A stretch of 64,000 nt of DNA from Chrysomallon squamiferum (Eukaryota > Mollusca > Gastropoda > Neomphalida > Peltospiridae). Under the pieces are notes generated by a model that was not told the DNA's origin, ran no database searches, and saw only the letters and a list, made by a program, of their open reading frames with translations. The DNA lies in NCBI GenBank assembly GCA_012295275.1, contig CM022672.1, positions 8,583,034-8,647,033 of the forward strand. Reading direction: 5' to 3'. This document shows positions 1 through 11,679 of this stretch, piece by piece. The translations under genes were made by a program, and so were the position numbers. Within the stretch, counting starts at the first letter, position 1. Each line of letters begins with the position of its first letter.

Positions 1-110
1 TCTTGAAACGATATTAAAGAATCCCCCCTCCAAAAAAAAAAGAATAAATAAAAATAAATAAATAAAATAATAGTAATATTATAAACAAATAAAATTTTAA
101 ATAAATAAAA

Positions 111-157
<47 letters not shown>

Positions 158-175
158 AAATTTAGTAAAAGGTGA
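1..175. repeat. A-rich AAAT/AATA simple repeat
   Basis: Poly-A and AAAT tetranucleotide repeats fill the left edge of the window, most regular at about 105-160. No coding signal is seen. Confidence 0.9.
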
Positions 176-218
176 TCCCAGATCCTGATCAATACAAAAC
201 AGATCGGAATCTGTGTTT

Positions 219-635
219 TATAAAAATTGATATACCAAGTTTGATAAAAAAAAAAAAAAATCTTGAATGCCAAGTTTGAAAAAAATATTTTCGATCAAGA
301 ACTTTAAGTGCTGTAATATCTCTAAAACTTCTTTGAATATCGACCAAAAACCTAAAAATAATTAAAAAAAAAAAGTAATTAGTTATCCTGTACTTACTGG
401 ATTTCCAAGAATTAATGAAGTAAATCCACAAAATCTGAGATTAACTCAAATTCAAAATAATCCAAATGCTGTCACCTATCATGTTAATTATCGGAGTCAC
501 GTCATGCCATTGTTGACGTTGTTTTTATACCAAGACAGCGGACGTCGCTGAAATCAGAAACGACGGCGCTAATATAAAAGTAACATCAATGCTGTGTTTC
601 TTATTCCCAGTAATTAGTTAATTTCTCTCTTATTT
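219..635. repeat. R1 repeat, copy 1 (promoter-like, with exon-like parts)
   Basis: A block of about 400 bases also present at 41,775-42,150 and 58,658-59,060. The plus strand has GACGTC/TGACG motifs and a TATAAAAG box (573-580), kept in all three copies. The minus strand has a strong donor-like GTAAGTACAG near 398-407 in this copy, followed by a pyrimidine tract and an AG. The conserved spacing suggests a duplicated promoter or 5' gene end. The product is unknown, and a transposable element is an alternative. Confidence 0.55.
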
Positions 636-925
636 TGTAAAATTTACTTCCGATCTTAATGAAAATATTTTGAATACGTGATCTTCCTTGAATACGCTGG
701 TATAATTTTATTCTAAAAATAGTATTTTTTCATGAAATATAATAAACATTACACGATTGAGAAGTTTTCAAAGTTTAGCACATACTAATTGGTTGTCAAG
801 TATTTAAATTAATGTTTATAGTTTATTAAGTAATTTTTGACCGTACAAAATAACAAATATAAGAAGCTTATATAATGAAGATATGTCGTGGTTTAGTTCC
901 TGTAATAAATAAATAAAACAATGAA

Positions 926-987
<62 letters not shown>

Positions 988-990
988 TAG
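926..990. repeat. (AGT)n microsatellite
   Basis: Nearly perfect GTA/AGT trinucleotide run. Open frames across it are low-complexity and not taken as genes. Confidence 0.95.
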
Positions 991-1164
991 TAATAGTAGT
1001 AGTATTGTACTAGCAGTAACATAAATTTATAAATAAATAAAATCCTCTTTCTCTTGATCTTTCGCTCGCTCGCTTTCTTTCTTTTACTAAACTGAGTAAT
1101 GCATCGGTTTTTATGAAAACAAATTTGTTTGTTGAATAAAAATATGTAAGAGAATTCCTATCCA

Positions 1165-1455
1165 AATTGTACCACGTACAGTAATACTGCTTTCAAATTC
1201 ATCTGTCACTGTATCAGTTGTATTGAATATCTCAATACTACAGAAACATCTGAAAAACAGAAAATACCTCGTAAAGTAATGTTACTTTTACATTTTTCTA
1301 TCGCTGTATAAGTTGTTGTATTGACCATCTCAGTACTTTCAGAAATCTGAGTAACAGAAAATACCACGTACAGTAATATTACTTTTTAATTTTTCTGTCG
1401 CTGTATTAGTTGTATTGACTACAGACACATTCGAGTTTCAGAAAATGACGCTATC
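1165..1455. repeat. About 115-bp tandem repeat, three copies
   Basis: Three diverged units share the core TACC(A/T)CGTA.AGTAAT followed by a TTTTTCTGTCGCTGTAT-like segment and a TTGTATTGA segment. No coding signal. The flanks (641-1165 and 1455-1980) show nothing recognisable. Confidence 0.7.
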
Positions 1456-1982
1456 TGTATAGGTGAATGGTATATTAATGTGTACGATCATACTGATGAA
1501 TTAGTTTGTGTTACATGTGTATATGTATGAATGAATATACAAAATAAATAACAACAATAAACTAGAAAATTTCAAGAAAATTGAAAACACACAATAAAAC
1601 TAACACATTTTTAAAAAAGTTTCGGACAGCTTAAGAATAAATGGATGTTCTCACCAGTTCGAAATTAAGAAAAGGTCGTATTGACAGAGTATTGCTACAG
1701 ATGTTTCCTGTTATCAGTTCAAATTTAAACAACAAATAATTTAAAATAGTTATTAAGAAATATATTTACATATTTATATAATCTGAATTATCAAATTAAG
1801 TTAACGCAGTGAAGCGATCTGTAGCAGAAGAATTAGAAATAAACACAGCACACAGATAACATCACTAAACAATATGTCACTACACACATCAAATTGTTAC
1901 ATCACATTCACCAATAATTGCGTTTTACCCTGACACTCGCTCACATCTCTGGTTTTATCAGTTGTTCCAGTTATGAACAGTC

Positions 1983-1983
<1 letters not shown>

Positions 1984-2027
<44 letters not shown>

Positions 2028-2030
2028 TAC
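1984..2030. repeat. (TA)n(CA)n microsatellite
   Basis: A TA run passes directly into a CA run. The following 2,030-2,900 is AT-rich with no supportable gene. Confidence 0.95.
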
Positions 2031-2902
2031 ACAACAAAGTATTATATCACATTCACTAAAAACGTACAAATTCAATAATATTGATAAAAGATCTACAAAC
2101 TAGCACCTTATTTTTGCGATAATAGAAGATATACAAAACAAAGTTTTTGCAATATTTGATTCAAATGTTATGTAAAAAAGACATTGCCTTCCAATAACTA
2201 AATTTCATGCTGACAACACTTCTGTATAAAAAGGACTCAAGATGTCTAAATAAACTCTAAGATAAATTCATGTTCATATATTTTGCAATTTGTATCACAG
2301 TAATTGTAGAACGTTTCTTTAATGCTGTTTTATAACCCCACATAAATCTGAAAAACCATTTTGGAATTTCTTTGTCTAGCCATCGAGGAACATGAATCTT
2401 AATATACAATATAGATGACAATTAAGTATATAATATTACGGCTTTTCAACTGAATGTAAGTATCCGATGTTTCCGTAAATTAATTAAACAATTTGATTTT
2501 TCTATTTTACTTTTCCAGTTCATACGTTCATGTAATGGTTTATTATTCTAAATATATATACCAAGAATTTGAATACAATTCATCCAAAAAAGATTTGTAT
2601 GAAATTCAAATGTGAATTCGTCTAAACCCAGAGGTTTATTTATTTTTTTTTTTGATTCTTTTCAGACTATTTGTTAATTCTTCCAACGAGGTCTAATTAT
2701 CACAGTTTGCTTCTTAAAACACATTAAATAACTTTAAAATTATGTTTCTTTTTCAAAATCAACATCTTCTTTTTAATATAGTTTTGAGTAAAAGTTATAC
2801 ATATTCTAAAATAACTTCTGTTTTTCTGGTATTTAATTCCTTAACATCACTGGATTCCTCTTCTAAATTAAATAAGAAAAAAACATTGTTTTTATTTGAT
2901 TA

Positions 2903-3041
<139 letters not shown>

Positions 3042-3120
3042 TATTATCATTACACACACACATCAAATGGGAAAACCTATCCACTGACGACAAAAGCCAG
3101 TCCACTTGCATAATTATAAT

Positions 3121-3142
3121 TTGAATAATAATAATAATAATA

Positions 3143-3193
<51 letters not shown>
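3121..3193. repeat. (AAT)n microsatellite
   Basis: AAT trinucleotide run. From 3,193 to 3,750 I see only short CT and TATG repeats and no gene. Confidence 0.95.
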
Positions 3194-3753
3194 TTTCATA
3201 TTCTGTAACTTGAAAAAAGAAAGAAAAAGAAAATAAATAGATTACAAACGGTCACCCTACATGTGAGGCAAAATGTATGCCTGCACGATCATGAAAAAAA
3301 GAAGAAAAAAGGTATTGACCTCTTGCACATGTGTTCAGGTTACAAAGTGATTAGGATAACAAATCGTAATGTGACACACGTCCCCATATTAAACTATTAA
3401 TTGAAGAATTTGATTTTAGATATCATAACTTAATAAAGCTTTTGTTTATGAGAGCTGAGTAAAATATGGAAGTATAATTAAATAAAGAAGTTACTTTTAA
3501 TTCCTGACAAACGCTAGCTAATAAATATACATGTGTATGTTTCTGTGTATGCATATGTATATAGTTATGTATGTATGTATGCGTATTTGTATATATGTTG
3601 TGCATACATGTATATGTCTATATATTTATCTCTCTCTCTCTCTCTTTGTACATACGTTATGCGTGTACATATATTAGATATTCAGTTAATAAAATTGTAT
3701 CACAGATCACGTCATTGTTGAAATATTGTTATTATCACATAAAACTGGACATC

Positions 3754-4910
3754 TCAAAGTCCAGACAAAATAGCGGCTGCTACCATTGTGACTGTAACTA
3801 TAAGACTCATACTCAGAGAGCACGCTTTTGAAACGGATCCTGAAACAATAATAATAACGAAAGTTAATAATTGTAAACCTGTCAACAAATTTTAATGAAA
3901 ACTAATCTATAACTGTGCTTCTAAACTTAACAAGTGTGATAAGAAGTGTGATATTAAACTTAACAAGCGTGATTGTAAACTTAACAATAAATGTGATTGT
4001 AAACTTAAGAAAAAGTGTGACTACAAACCTAACAAATGTGACTGTAAACTTAACAATATGTGCGTCTGTAAATTTTACAAGTGTGACTGTAAACTCACAA
4101 ATAGGTGTAACTGAAAACTCAAAATTAAGCGTGACTCTAAACTTAACAAGAACTGTGACAGTAAACCTAACAAGAAATGTGACTGTAACTGTAACAACAA
4201 GTATGACTATAAACATAATAAATATGACTGTAAACTTATCAACAAGTGTAACCGGAGACTTAACAATACGTGCGAATATAAACTAAACAAATAAAAAGTG
4301 TGACTGTAAACGTAACAACAAGTGTGACAGTAAACGTAACAAAAAATGTGACTGTAAACTTATCATCAAGTGTGAATGTAAACTTAACAACAAGTGTGAC
4401 TGTAAGGTCAACAAATATGACTGTAATACTTGACAACCAGTTGACTGTAAATGTGCCTGTAAATTTAAAAGTGTGACTGTAAACTTAACAAGTGTGACTT
4501 TAGACTTATCAACAAGTGTGATGGTAAACGTAACAGTAAATGTGGCTGTAAACTTAACAATAAGTGTAACTGCAAACTAACAATACGTGTGACCGTAAAC
4601 TTACCACGAAGTGTCATTGTAGCTTTTGTATCACCGGTAGAACACAACCACTCTCCAACGTCGTTGCTTGAACTGAAGTGATCGATGGTGACGGTGTAAG
4701 ACGTTGCTGATACTAATTCAGACCTGTAACCGATGACTTGGCTCATGCAGCTTCTGGTGTCACACACAGCAACAACTAAATTATCCAGTGGTCGGTTGAA
4801 GACGATTTTCCCTTCTACAGACCCACTGATGACGTCACAGGTCAAGGTCAGAGATTGACCTTCCTTGGGTTCACCCGCAGTTTTCTTTATAGTCAGCTCT
4901 ACACTTGCTA

Positions 4911-4975
<65 letters not shown>

Positions 4976-5764
4976 TCATGATCATGATAATAATAATGAA
5001 AATAATAATAATATCATTACTGCTTCTAGTACTAATATTAATAATGATAATATTAATAAAGTAGTGTGTAGTAATAGTAGTAGTAGTAGTAGTTGTAGTA
5101 GTAATAGTAATAACAACAATAATAATTAATTTGGACTTAGGGCTGATGTATTGGCTGCAGTTCTAAATGGTACAGTGATTAATTGATTTTAGTAGACAGT
5201 AAAAAGATAAAAAAAAAAAATTAAAAAAATTAAGTTTGCAAACTTCTTATGTAAGAGCTAGTCAACAAAATCTTTACATCAGCTTGTTCACATTTAACAG
5301 ATTGTCACAAATCAGTCGAGGACGTTACAGACCAGTATTTAAAAAAAAAAACACCCAAAAACAACCCAAAACCACCTCGTCTAATGACCGGAAGTTTGGG
5401 TAAAGTCAGTGAGGTGCGAATAACGTAAACGTGTTTGCAAGTGTGACCGTAAACTTACCACGAAGTGTCATTGTAGCTGTTTTATCACCGGTAGAACACG
5501 ACCACTCTCCAACGTCGTTGCTTGAATTGAAGTGATCGATGGTGACGGTGTATGACGTTGCTGATACTAATTCAGACCTGTAACCGATGACTTGGCTCAT
5601 GCAGCTTCTGGTGTCACACACAGCAACAACTAAATTATTCAGTGGTCGGTTGAAGAAGATTTTCCCTTCTACAGAACCACTGATGACGTCACAGGTCAAG
5701 GTCAGAGATTGACCTTCCTTGGGTTCACCTGAAGTTTTCTTTAAGGTCAGCTCTACAGCTGTTA

Positions 5765-5841
<77 letters not shown>

Positions 5842-5850
5842 GAATAAGAA

Positions 5851-5887
<37 letters not shown>

Positions 5888-6659
5888 TGAGTAACAACAA
5901 TAACAATTAATTTGGACTAAGGGCTCACATTACGTCCATTACGTCCGCGTTTCTAAGTGATAAAAGTGATTATTAGAACTTAGTGGCCATTAAAATGATA
6001 ATAAATTTTAATCTGTTAGTTTGTAAATGTCTTATGTAAGAGCCAGACAACAACATCTGCACGTCAGCTTGTTCACATTTAACAGATTGTCAGAAATCAA
6101 TCGATGGACAGTACAGACCGTTGGGAATATAACAACAACAACAACAACACGATTTTGAAACGGATCTTGAAAAGAAAAATATACTACTACTGCTGCTGCT
6201 GCTGCTGCTGTTGCTGCTACTACTACTACTACTAATAATAATAATAATAATAGTACTACTACTGCTAAATAATAATAATAATAATCACAACAACAACAAC
6301 AACGACAACGACAACAATAATAATGTTACTATTAATACTGCTACTGCTATGACTACAGATTTTATTACAACACCTCTAGGCTCTACTGTAGTGTTATTAC
6401 AATTACTACTACTACTACTACAACAACTATACTTATTACTTCTATTACCATTGTTATTATTCCTAGTCAATACTATTAATACTACGAAAATATATGTTAC
6501 TAGTACTGCTACCACCACTACTACTATTAATATTACTGCTGCTGCAATAGTACTATATAAATAACAGAATATCAACACGAGTGTTTTACAGATATATGTA
6601 CCTTGAGCCCTTGTTGAAATTGACAAAAGAAGAAAGAGAAAACACAACACATGCCCCAT
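3754..6659 (-). CDS. Signal peptide-Ig-Ig-GPI/TM surface protein (248 aa)
   Basis: Four minus-strand exons join in phase 1 throughout: 6602-6659, 5459-5758, 4605-4907, 3754-3839 (747 nt with stop). Exon 1 encodes a signal peptide starting MGHVLCFLFLLLSIS. The next two each encode one Ig-like domain of about 100 residues, with strand-B Cys in LTLTCDV, strand-F Cys in GEW(S/L)CST, and an extra pair in CDTRSC. The domains are nearly identical, so one exon was duplicated recently. The last exon encodes a hydrophobic C-terminus (LIVTVTMVAAAILSGL, then stop) with no cytoplasmic tail, typical of a GPI signal or a bare membrane anchor. A surface recognition or adhesion role is inferred from architecture only. 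More Ig exons could be missed. The intron after the second Ig exon is filled by a 21-bp minisatellite. Confidence 0.62.
3885..4604. repeat. 21-bp minisatellite abutting a splice donor
   Basis: About 30 diverged copies of a unit like GACTGTAAACTTAACAAGTGT run right up to the donor of the Ig exon that ends at 4,605. The true exon/intron junction on the plus strand reads GACCGTAAACTTACCACGAAG, so the unit looks like an amplified copy of the 5' splice site. The paralogous Ig exon (donor at 5,458) has only a single copy. Confidence 0.9.
4912..5130. repeat. (AAT)n and (AGT)n arrays in Ig-gene intron
   Basis: AAT run at about 4,912-4,972, mixed AAT/ATG to 5,055, then AGT repeats. They lie just 5' of the second Ig exon in sense direction. 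Confidence 0.95.
5215..5335. repeat. Intronic duplicate matching 6,015-6,125
   Basis: About 110 bases including CAGCTTGTTCACATTTAACA occur in both Ig introns at the same offset from the Ig exons. The tandem duplication unit of about 850 bases therefore includes exon plus 5' intron. Confidence 0.8.
5762..5890. repeat. (AAT)n and (AGT)n arrays in Ig-gene intron
   Basis: The same arrangement as 4,912-5,130, upstream of the first Ig exon: AAT repeats to about 5,840, then AGT repeats. Confidence 0.95.
6148..6175 (-). pseudogene. Relic of the Ig-gene terminal exon start
   Basis: The segment TTTTGAAACGGATCTTGAAA matches 19 of 20 bases at the start of the real terminal exon (3,825-3,844), including its acceptor side. 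The rest of the exon is replaced by an AAC repeat. It marks a lost extra copy of the gene's 3' end. Confidence 0.5.
6183..6560. repeat. Compound CTG/TAC/AAT/AAC trinucleotide array
   Basis: Imperfect trinucleotide repeats in the first intron of the Ig gene. Similar TAC-rich arrays occur at 36.6, 54.7, 60.8 and 62.2 kb. Confidence 0.9.
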
Positions 6660-6731
6660 TCTGTATCTAGAAATCAGAAAAATAATAAATCAATTAACAA
6701 AATGATAAATCAAATCAAATGAATCAGATGA

Positions 6732-6772
<41 letters not shown>

Positions 6773-8330
6773 ATTCTTGTGACAATGACAAGAGGAAAAC
6801 ACGTTTTCTTCATAAACACATCAAATCTATAAGATTTCTTCACAGGCGATTTTGGTTCAAAATGACTCGTTCGGAAAATCAAGCCCCACCCCACCCCCAA
6901 AATAAAAAGAAGAAAAAAAAAAAAAAAAATAATATAAGATTAGAGATATAAAAAATATTTCACTTTATTATGACAATGTCAAAAGCTCTAAGAATTTTCC
7001 TGAGAACAGATACATTACATTAAACTAACTTAACGGATGACACTGACTTATCTCCAGCAACTTGGTAAGTGTATCCTTGTTTTCGTGACTCACATATCAT
7101 TGTCATTGCGCCCCAGACAACTATCCCACATTTTTCTTCACATATGCCATTCAGAATGATTTTTAAGCAACATTCCAATAGAATAGTCAAAGTGTTACAT
7201 TAAAGTTGATTAAAGGCATTTGGATTACTAATTCCAATAAATTAATCAAAGCTAACCAGAATCAGCTAATTACTAATTAAACTTGATCAAAGGCATTTGG
7301 ATTATTTTGATCTGCTAAAGCTTCTGCTAAAACATCTTATAAAAATTACCTAACATCAAAGCTAACTAGAGACAGCTAATTATTAATTCAGGCTAATTAG
7401 ATTCCTTTGTTTTGGCAAATGATCTATAATTGAGATGAATGAGACAGTATTTAAGGTCATGTCTTGTAGCAAAACTATTATATTCTATAAGATGGAGTTC
7501 ACTGAGTCAGACATTTTAAAGAAAGCACTCATGAACTGAAAATATTTGGTACTTGTGAAAAAGAAAGCAAATGTTTTAAGAACAAGACCAGCACTGTGAA
7601 GCTGATCATTATGAACCTAAGTGTTATTATAGGATCTAACAAATCTATGTGAGCTTCTGTTGGGCTGCTTTTGGGCTCATTTTTGTTTACCTGTAATAAA
7701 TAATGTTAATAATGGAACCAAAAACAGTTTATTATAATATTGTATTATATGCTCTGTCACTGTAACGTATAATTAAAAAATGGTTTTTTTTTTTTTTATT
7801 CATTTTTATAATTCAAAACCAAAAGTTAAAATTAATTAATAAATAAAATACTTTAAACATTTAAGGTTTTATTTTGTTTTCTTCTGATATTTTTCGTAGT
7901 TGTTTTTCACCTCCGTCCTTAATTTAATAGGCTGAACGGTTCATTTGTGCATGTCCTAAAAATGATTTTGAATACATTTTGTTCTTCACTGACTGATAAG
8001 GAAAATTCGTTGGATTCTGGCATTGCCAGTCATACTGACGATGGTCGATTTTAACAAAAGAAGATTCAGTAAATATTGCCACTTTCGTTTGGTGGGAGGA
8101 ACGTAAATATATTTCCAAAAAGTCGGATTTTCGCATTGTGTTTCAAAAAGTGGCGGATACAAACACATGGATTTCACATGGAAAACTGTTTCCCACGAGT
8201 TCACCATTTTACTACCACCTTTCCATGTTTTTCTACCTCCTTTGACTTACATAAACATATCTTAAAAAAGATCTGTGATATTTCATATCACTTTTTTTCA
8301 TAAAGAAAAACAACATTTTTGATTCGCAGT
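6660..8330. other. Intergenic sequence with short repeats
   Basis: Poly-A run at 6,739-6,769. At 7,190-7,420 an AT-rich unit of about 80 bases with GGCATTTGGATTA and CAAAGCTAAC is repeated two to three times. An uninterrupted minus-strand frame without a clear start ends at 7,020-7,022 (contains CEEKCGIVVWGAMTMICES). I do not recognise it. No gene is supported. Confidence 0.5.
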
Positions 8331-8339
8331 TAAAAATGT

Positions 8340-9000
8340 GACTATTTTAAGTTATAATTTTGTATTCGTTATAGTTTATTATTTCAGTTCAGACATTAAA
8401 GTTGAGTTTTGGAGTCTAAGATAAAAGAAGTAAAGTTTAGTTTCGGAAACGTTTTATCTAAAAAGCCGTTTGTGTCGTTGTTAACAAACAGTTTAGCAAT
8501 CGTTGTACATTAGGACAGAAATTAAACACTTCTACAGAAAACACGTTTGTAAATGAAGTTTTAAATCTAATATTCATCTGTACTTACCTGTATAAAATTA
8601 ACAGATTTTCTCAACAAAATGTTTGTTTCAAAATCTTTTGAGGAAATGGAAACTCAGCCTCTAATCTATAAATAAAACTTGGAAAACCCGTTGATGTATT
8701 CTAAATTTAGTCATCCAATTGCCGAAGCAAATTAACAGATTGTTAATTTATTTGTTTGTTTGTTTGTTTCTTTCTTTCTTTGTCTGATTGAGTTGTATAA
8801 ATATAAATAAAGTTTTATCTGTACTTACCTATGGAAAATTAACAGATTTTCTCAACAAAGTGATTGTTCAAACTCATTCCGTAATCTTTAAATATAACTG
8901 GGAAACCCCGTCTAAATTTAGCCCATGGCCAGAGGCAAATTAACAGATTGTTTATTATTATTATTTTTTTTTATTATTTACATAATTATTTATCTATTTA
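8340..9000. repeat. Degenerate copies of intergenic unit A/B/C
   Basis: The sequence from AAAGTTGAG (about 8,398) through TTACCTGTATAAAATTAACA (8,585) matches the left part of the units at 37.9, 39.9 and 54.9 kb. A second partial copy follows at about 8,810-8,960. The exon-like part carries a frameshift here. Confidence 0.65.
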
Positions 9001-9339
9001 TTTATTTGCATAATTATTTAGTTATTTATTTACGTAATTATTCTTAATTATTTTTCTTTTCTTGGCTGTAATTTTATCGTTCTTTTTATTAACAGGAAGC
9101 GCAGAACAACAAATCATACTTACCTCCCTTCATTTAAAAATGCACTCGATAATTTAAAAACCTGTGTTATTTCATCACATTTTTATTTTTATTTTATTAT
9201 TACTATTTTTATTATTATCATGTTTTTTGTATCTTTGTATATTTGTCCTTACACCCGAAAAAAACCTTTTTATAAACATATATTTAAAATATTTTTCTTT
9301 GACAATTTAAAACATCATTGTGTTCTTTCTTAAATGTTA

Positions 9340-9435
9340 TTCATTAAGTTTATTATTTTGTTTCAGACATTTAGACATAATGAAATTAATTAAAGTTGAG
9401 ATATTTTAGCTAAGAATATTAGTTTCGGATACATT
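9340..9435. repeat. Short fragment related to unit A/B/C left end
   Basis: Contains TTATTATTTTG.TTCAGACATTTAGA and AAAGTTGAGATATTTTAGCT, as at 37,905-37,965. The rest of 9,000-10,075 is AT-rich with ATTT and GTGT runs and no gene. Confidence 0.6.
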
Positions 9436-10078
9436 TTATTACTTTACCCACACATACATTCATAAATATATAAACACGTACACATATATAATATATACAT
9501 GCACACATACATACGTAAATATCTACTCATTTACATTCACCCATATGGTCATCAAGAGGTTATGTGCTATTTTATTTATTTTGTTACTTTTGTTAATAAT
9601 CATAATAATTCTTATGTTTTTTATTTGTTAACTGATATTTCTGGTATTTTATTGTGAATAGTAAGAACTATACTGTTATCTTACTAATTCTGATAATGTA
9701 TCTTTATTATCTTACTAATTCTGATAATGTATCTTTAAAATATGACAACTGATATTTATTATTATTCGTTGTTTTTTGTTGTTGTTGTTATTATTATATA
9801 CCATTGAAGGGTATATTAGTAATGAATAGTTAAAACCATGTATGTTCTTCTTCTGCACAAGAATGTTTAGCTCAGTTCATCATAGCAACAACAAATGTGT
9901 GTGTGTGTGTGTGACAAGAATGAAAATAAAACAAAAGTAAGAACATCTTTATACTTTTCGAATATCTAGTAGATTACATATTTTGACATTTTGTTCAGGG
10001 ACCAGATTTAGGTAATGTAACTGGCGTATTTTTGTTAAATAAAAAAAAAAAACAAAGACTGTGATTGTTATTATCAAT

Positions 10079-10084
10079 TTTATT
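10079..10084 (-). terminator. AATAAA polyadenylation signal, MIB-like gene 1
   Basis: AATAAA on the minus strand begins two bases after the stop codon of MIB-like gene 1. Confidence 0.5.
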
Positions 10085-10085
10085 A

Positions 10086-10860
10086 TTAATTAAGGTTAGT
10101 TAATTCAGTGATTTTCTCCTGGTTCATAGCAACTTCCGCTCCACAGAGTGGACATGATGTCACCCTCATAACACATTCTCCACACATCATCGTGTGATTA
10201 CAGGGGTGAAATTTGACGTCAGCTTCACGTGTAAAACACTCACAACAAAGCAGCATGTCTGAAGGTCCTTCACTAGAGTTGTCTCCCCTGAAACATTAAA
10301 ATGAACAAATTGGTGACGATATATAGTAATTTGTTTACTTATTTATTTATTTGTTTATTTCTTTGTTTGGTTGGTTGGTTTTCTTTAGAATTTATGAATT
10401 CTATTTGTACTTTTGTCATTTCCAATTATTAAGAAAATGTAATCTATATTTTTTAATGATTTTTTGTTTTGCTGCTAGTTCAGTTGTAAACAGTTCAAGA
10501 AATACGTTTAGCTTCATCCTCGTTTGTCAGATGAGCAATTATCCTTGTATTCACGTTCAGTTCAGTGCAAAATTATCCCTGTGTTCTAAATAAAAATAAA
10601 AACTTCTGGATTTGACAAACCGAGGTGAAGATAACTCTTTTATGACCTTATAAATAATTTGTATTTGAATTAGCAGCAACACAATTCATATTCTGTATAA
10701 CCCGTGACTTCAAGAAGACCTAATCTGTATGAATACTATGTAAATACAGACTATGTTTTTATATTTCTAAACCTTTAATAAATTTACATCATTTGACGTG
10801 AATTTTATCGCACTTTCATGACACGTTCTTAAAAACAAAATTATTATTATTATTATTATT

Positions 10861-10929
<69 letters not shown>

Positions 10930-11604
10930 TGTACCCTCCTTCAAGTGTCCGTTCAACAGCTCTTTTCAGATTTCTGTTTTGACAAACATCAAGAGCTGTA
11001 TGACCATGAATATCCTTTATATTTACATCTGCCCCATTCTCTAACAGAAATAAAACGATAGTTCTTCTCACATTAGGTGAAATCTAGTGAAAAAAAAAAA
11101 AAAAGAAGCAAATAAATATGTGTTTTAATGCTCCACAACCCAAATACAACGGTAAAACTGAATAAGGCTCGGAAGGAATCAGGAAATGGCTACAGATGAC
11201 GGATGCTATTAAAATAATTTGTTTTAAACAACACAGAGAAGAAACAAATTTTAGTTTGACAGAAATATTGTAAACAAAAACATTACTCGGAATCAGATGA
11301 TGGCCGTCAGTAATCATCAATATTCCACATAATCATCCGTAATCCACATGATTCTCAGTGATCCACATACTTCCAAACATGTCTACTTTATTCTTAACAT
11401 ATCTACTTAATTTTCCCTAAATCTATATAATTCTCAACACATCTACTAATTCATATCATATCCACATATTTCTTAACATATCTACATAATTCTGAAGACA
11501 TCTACATAATTTTCAGCATGTCTGTTTAATTCTTAACAAGTCTACACAATTCTCAACATACTGATGGTAATTCAACTATGGTAAAAAAAAATGTAATGAG
11601 AGCA

Positions 11605-11679
<75 letters not shown>

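Noticed and set aside
189-431. 80-residue minus-strand open frame in R1
   Set aside because: It crosses a likely intron and has no ATG; the frames on each side of the splice-like sites differ between copies.
3902-4286. Val-Thr and Asn-Leu repeat proteins on both strands
   Set aside because: 21-bp minisatellite is a multiple of three, so all frames tend to stay open; better explained as intron.
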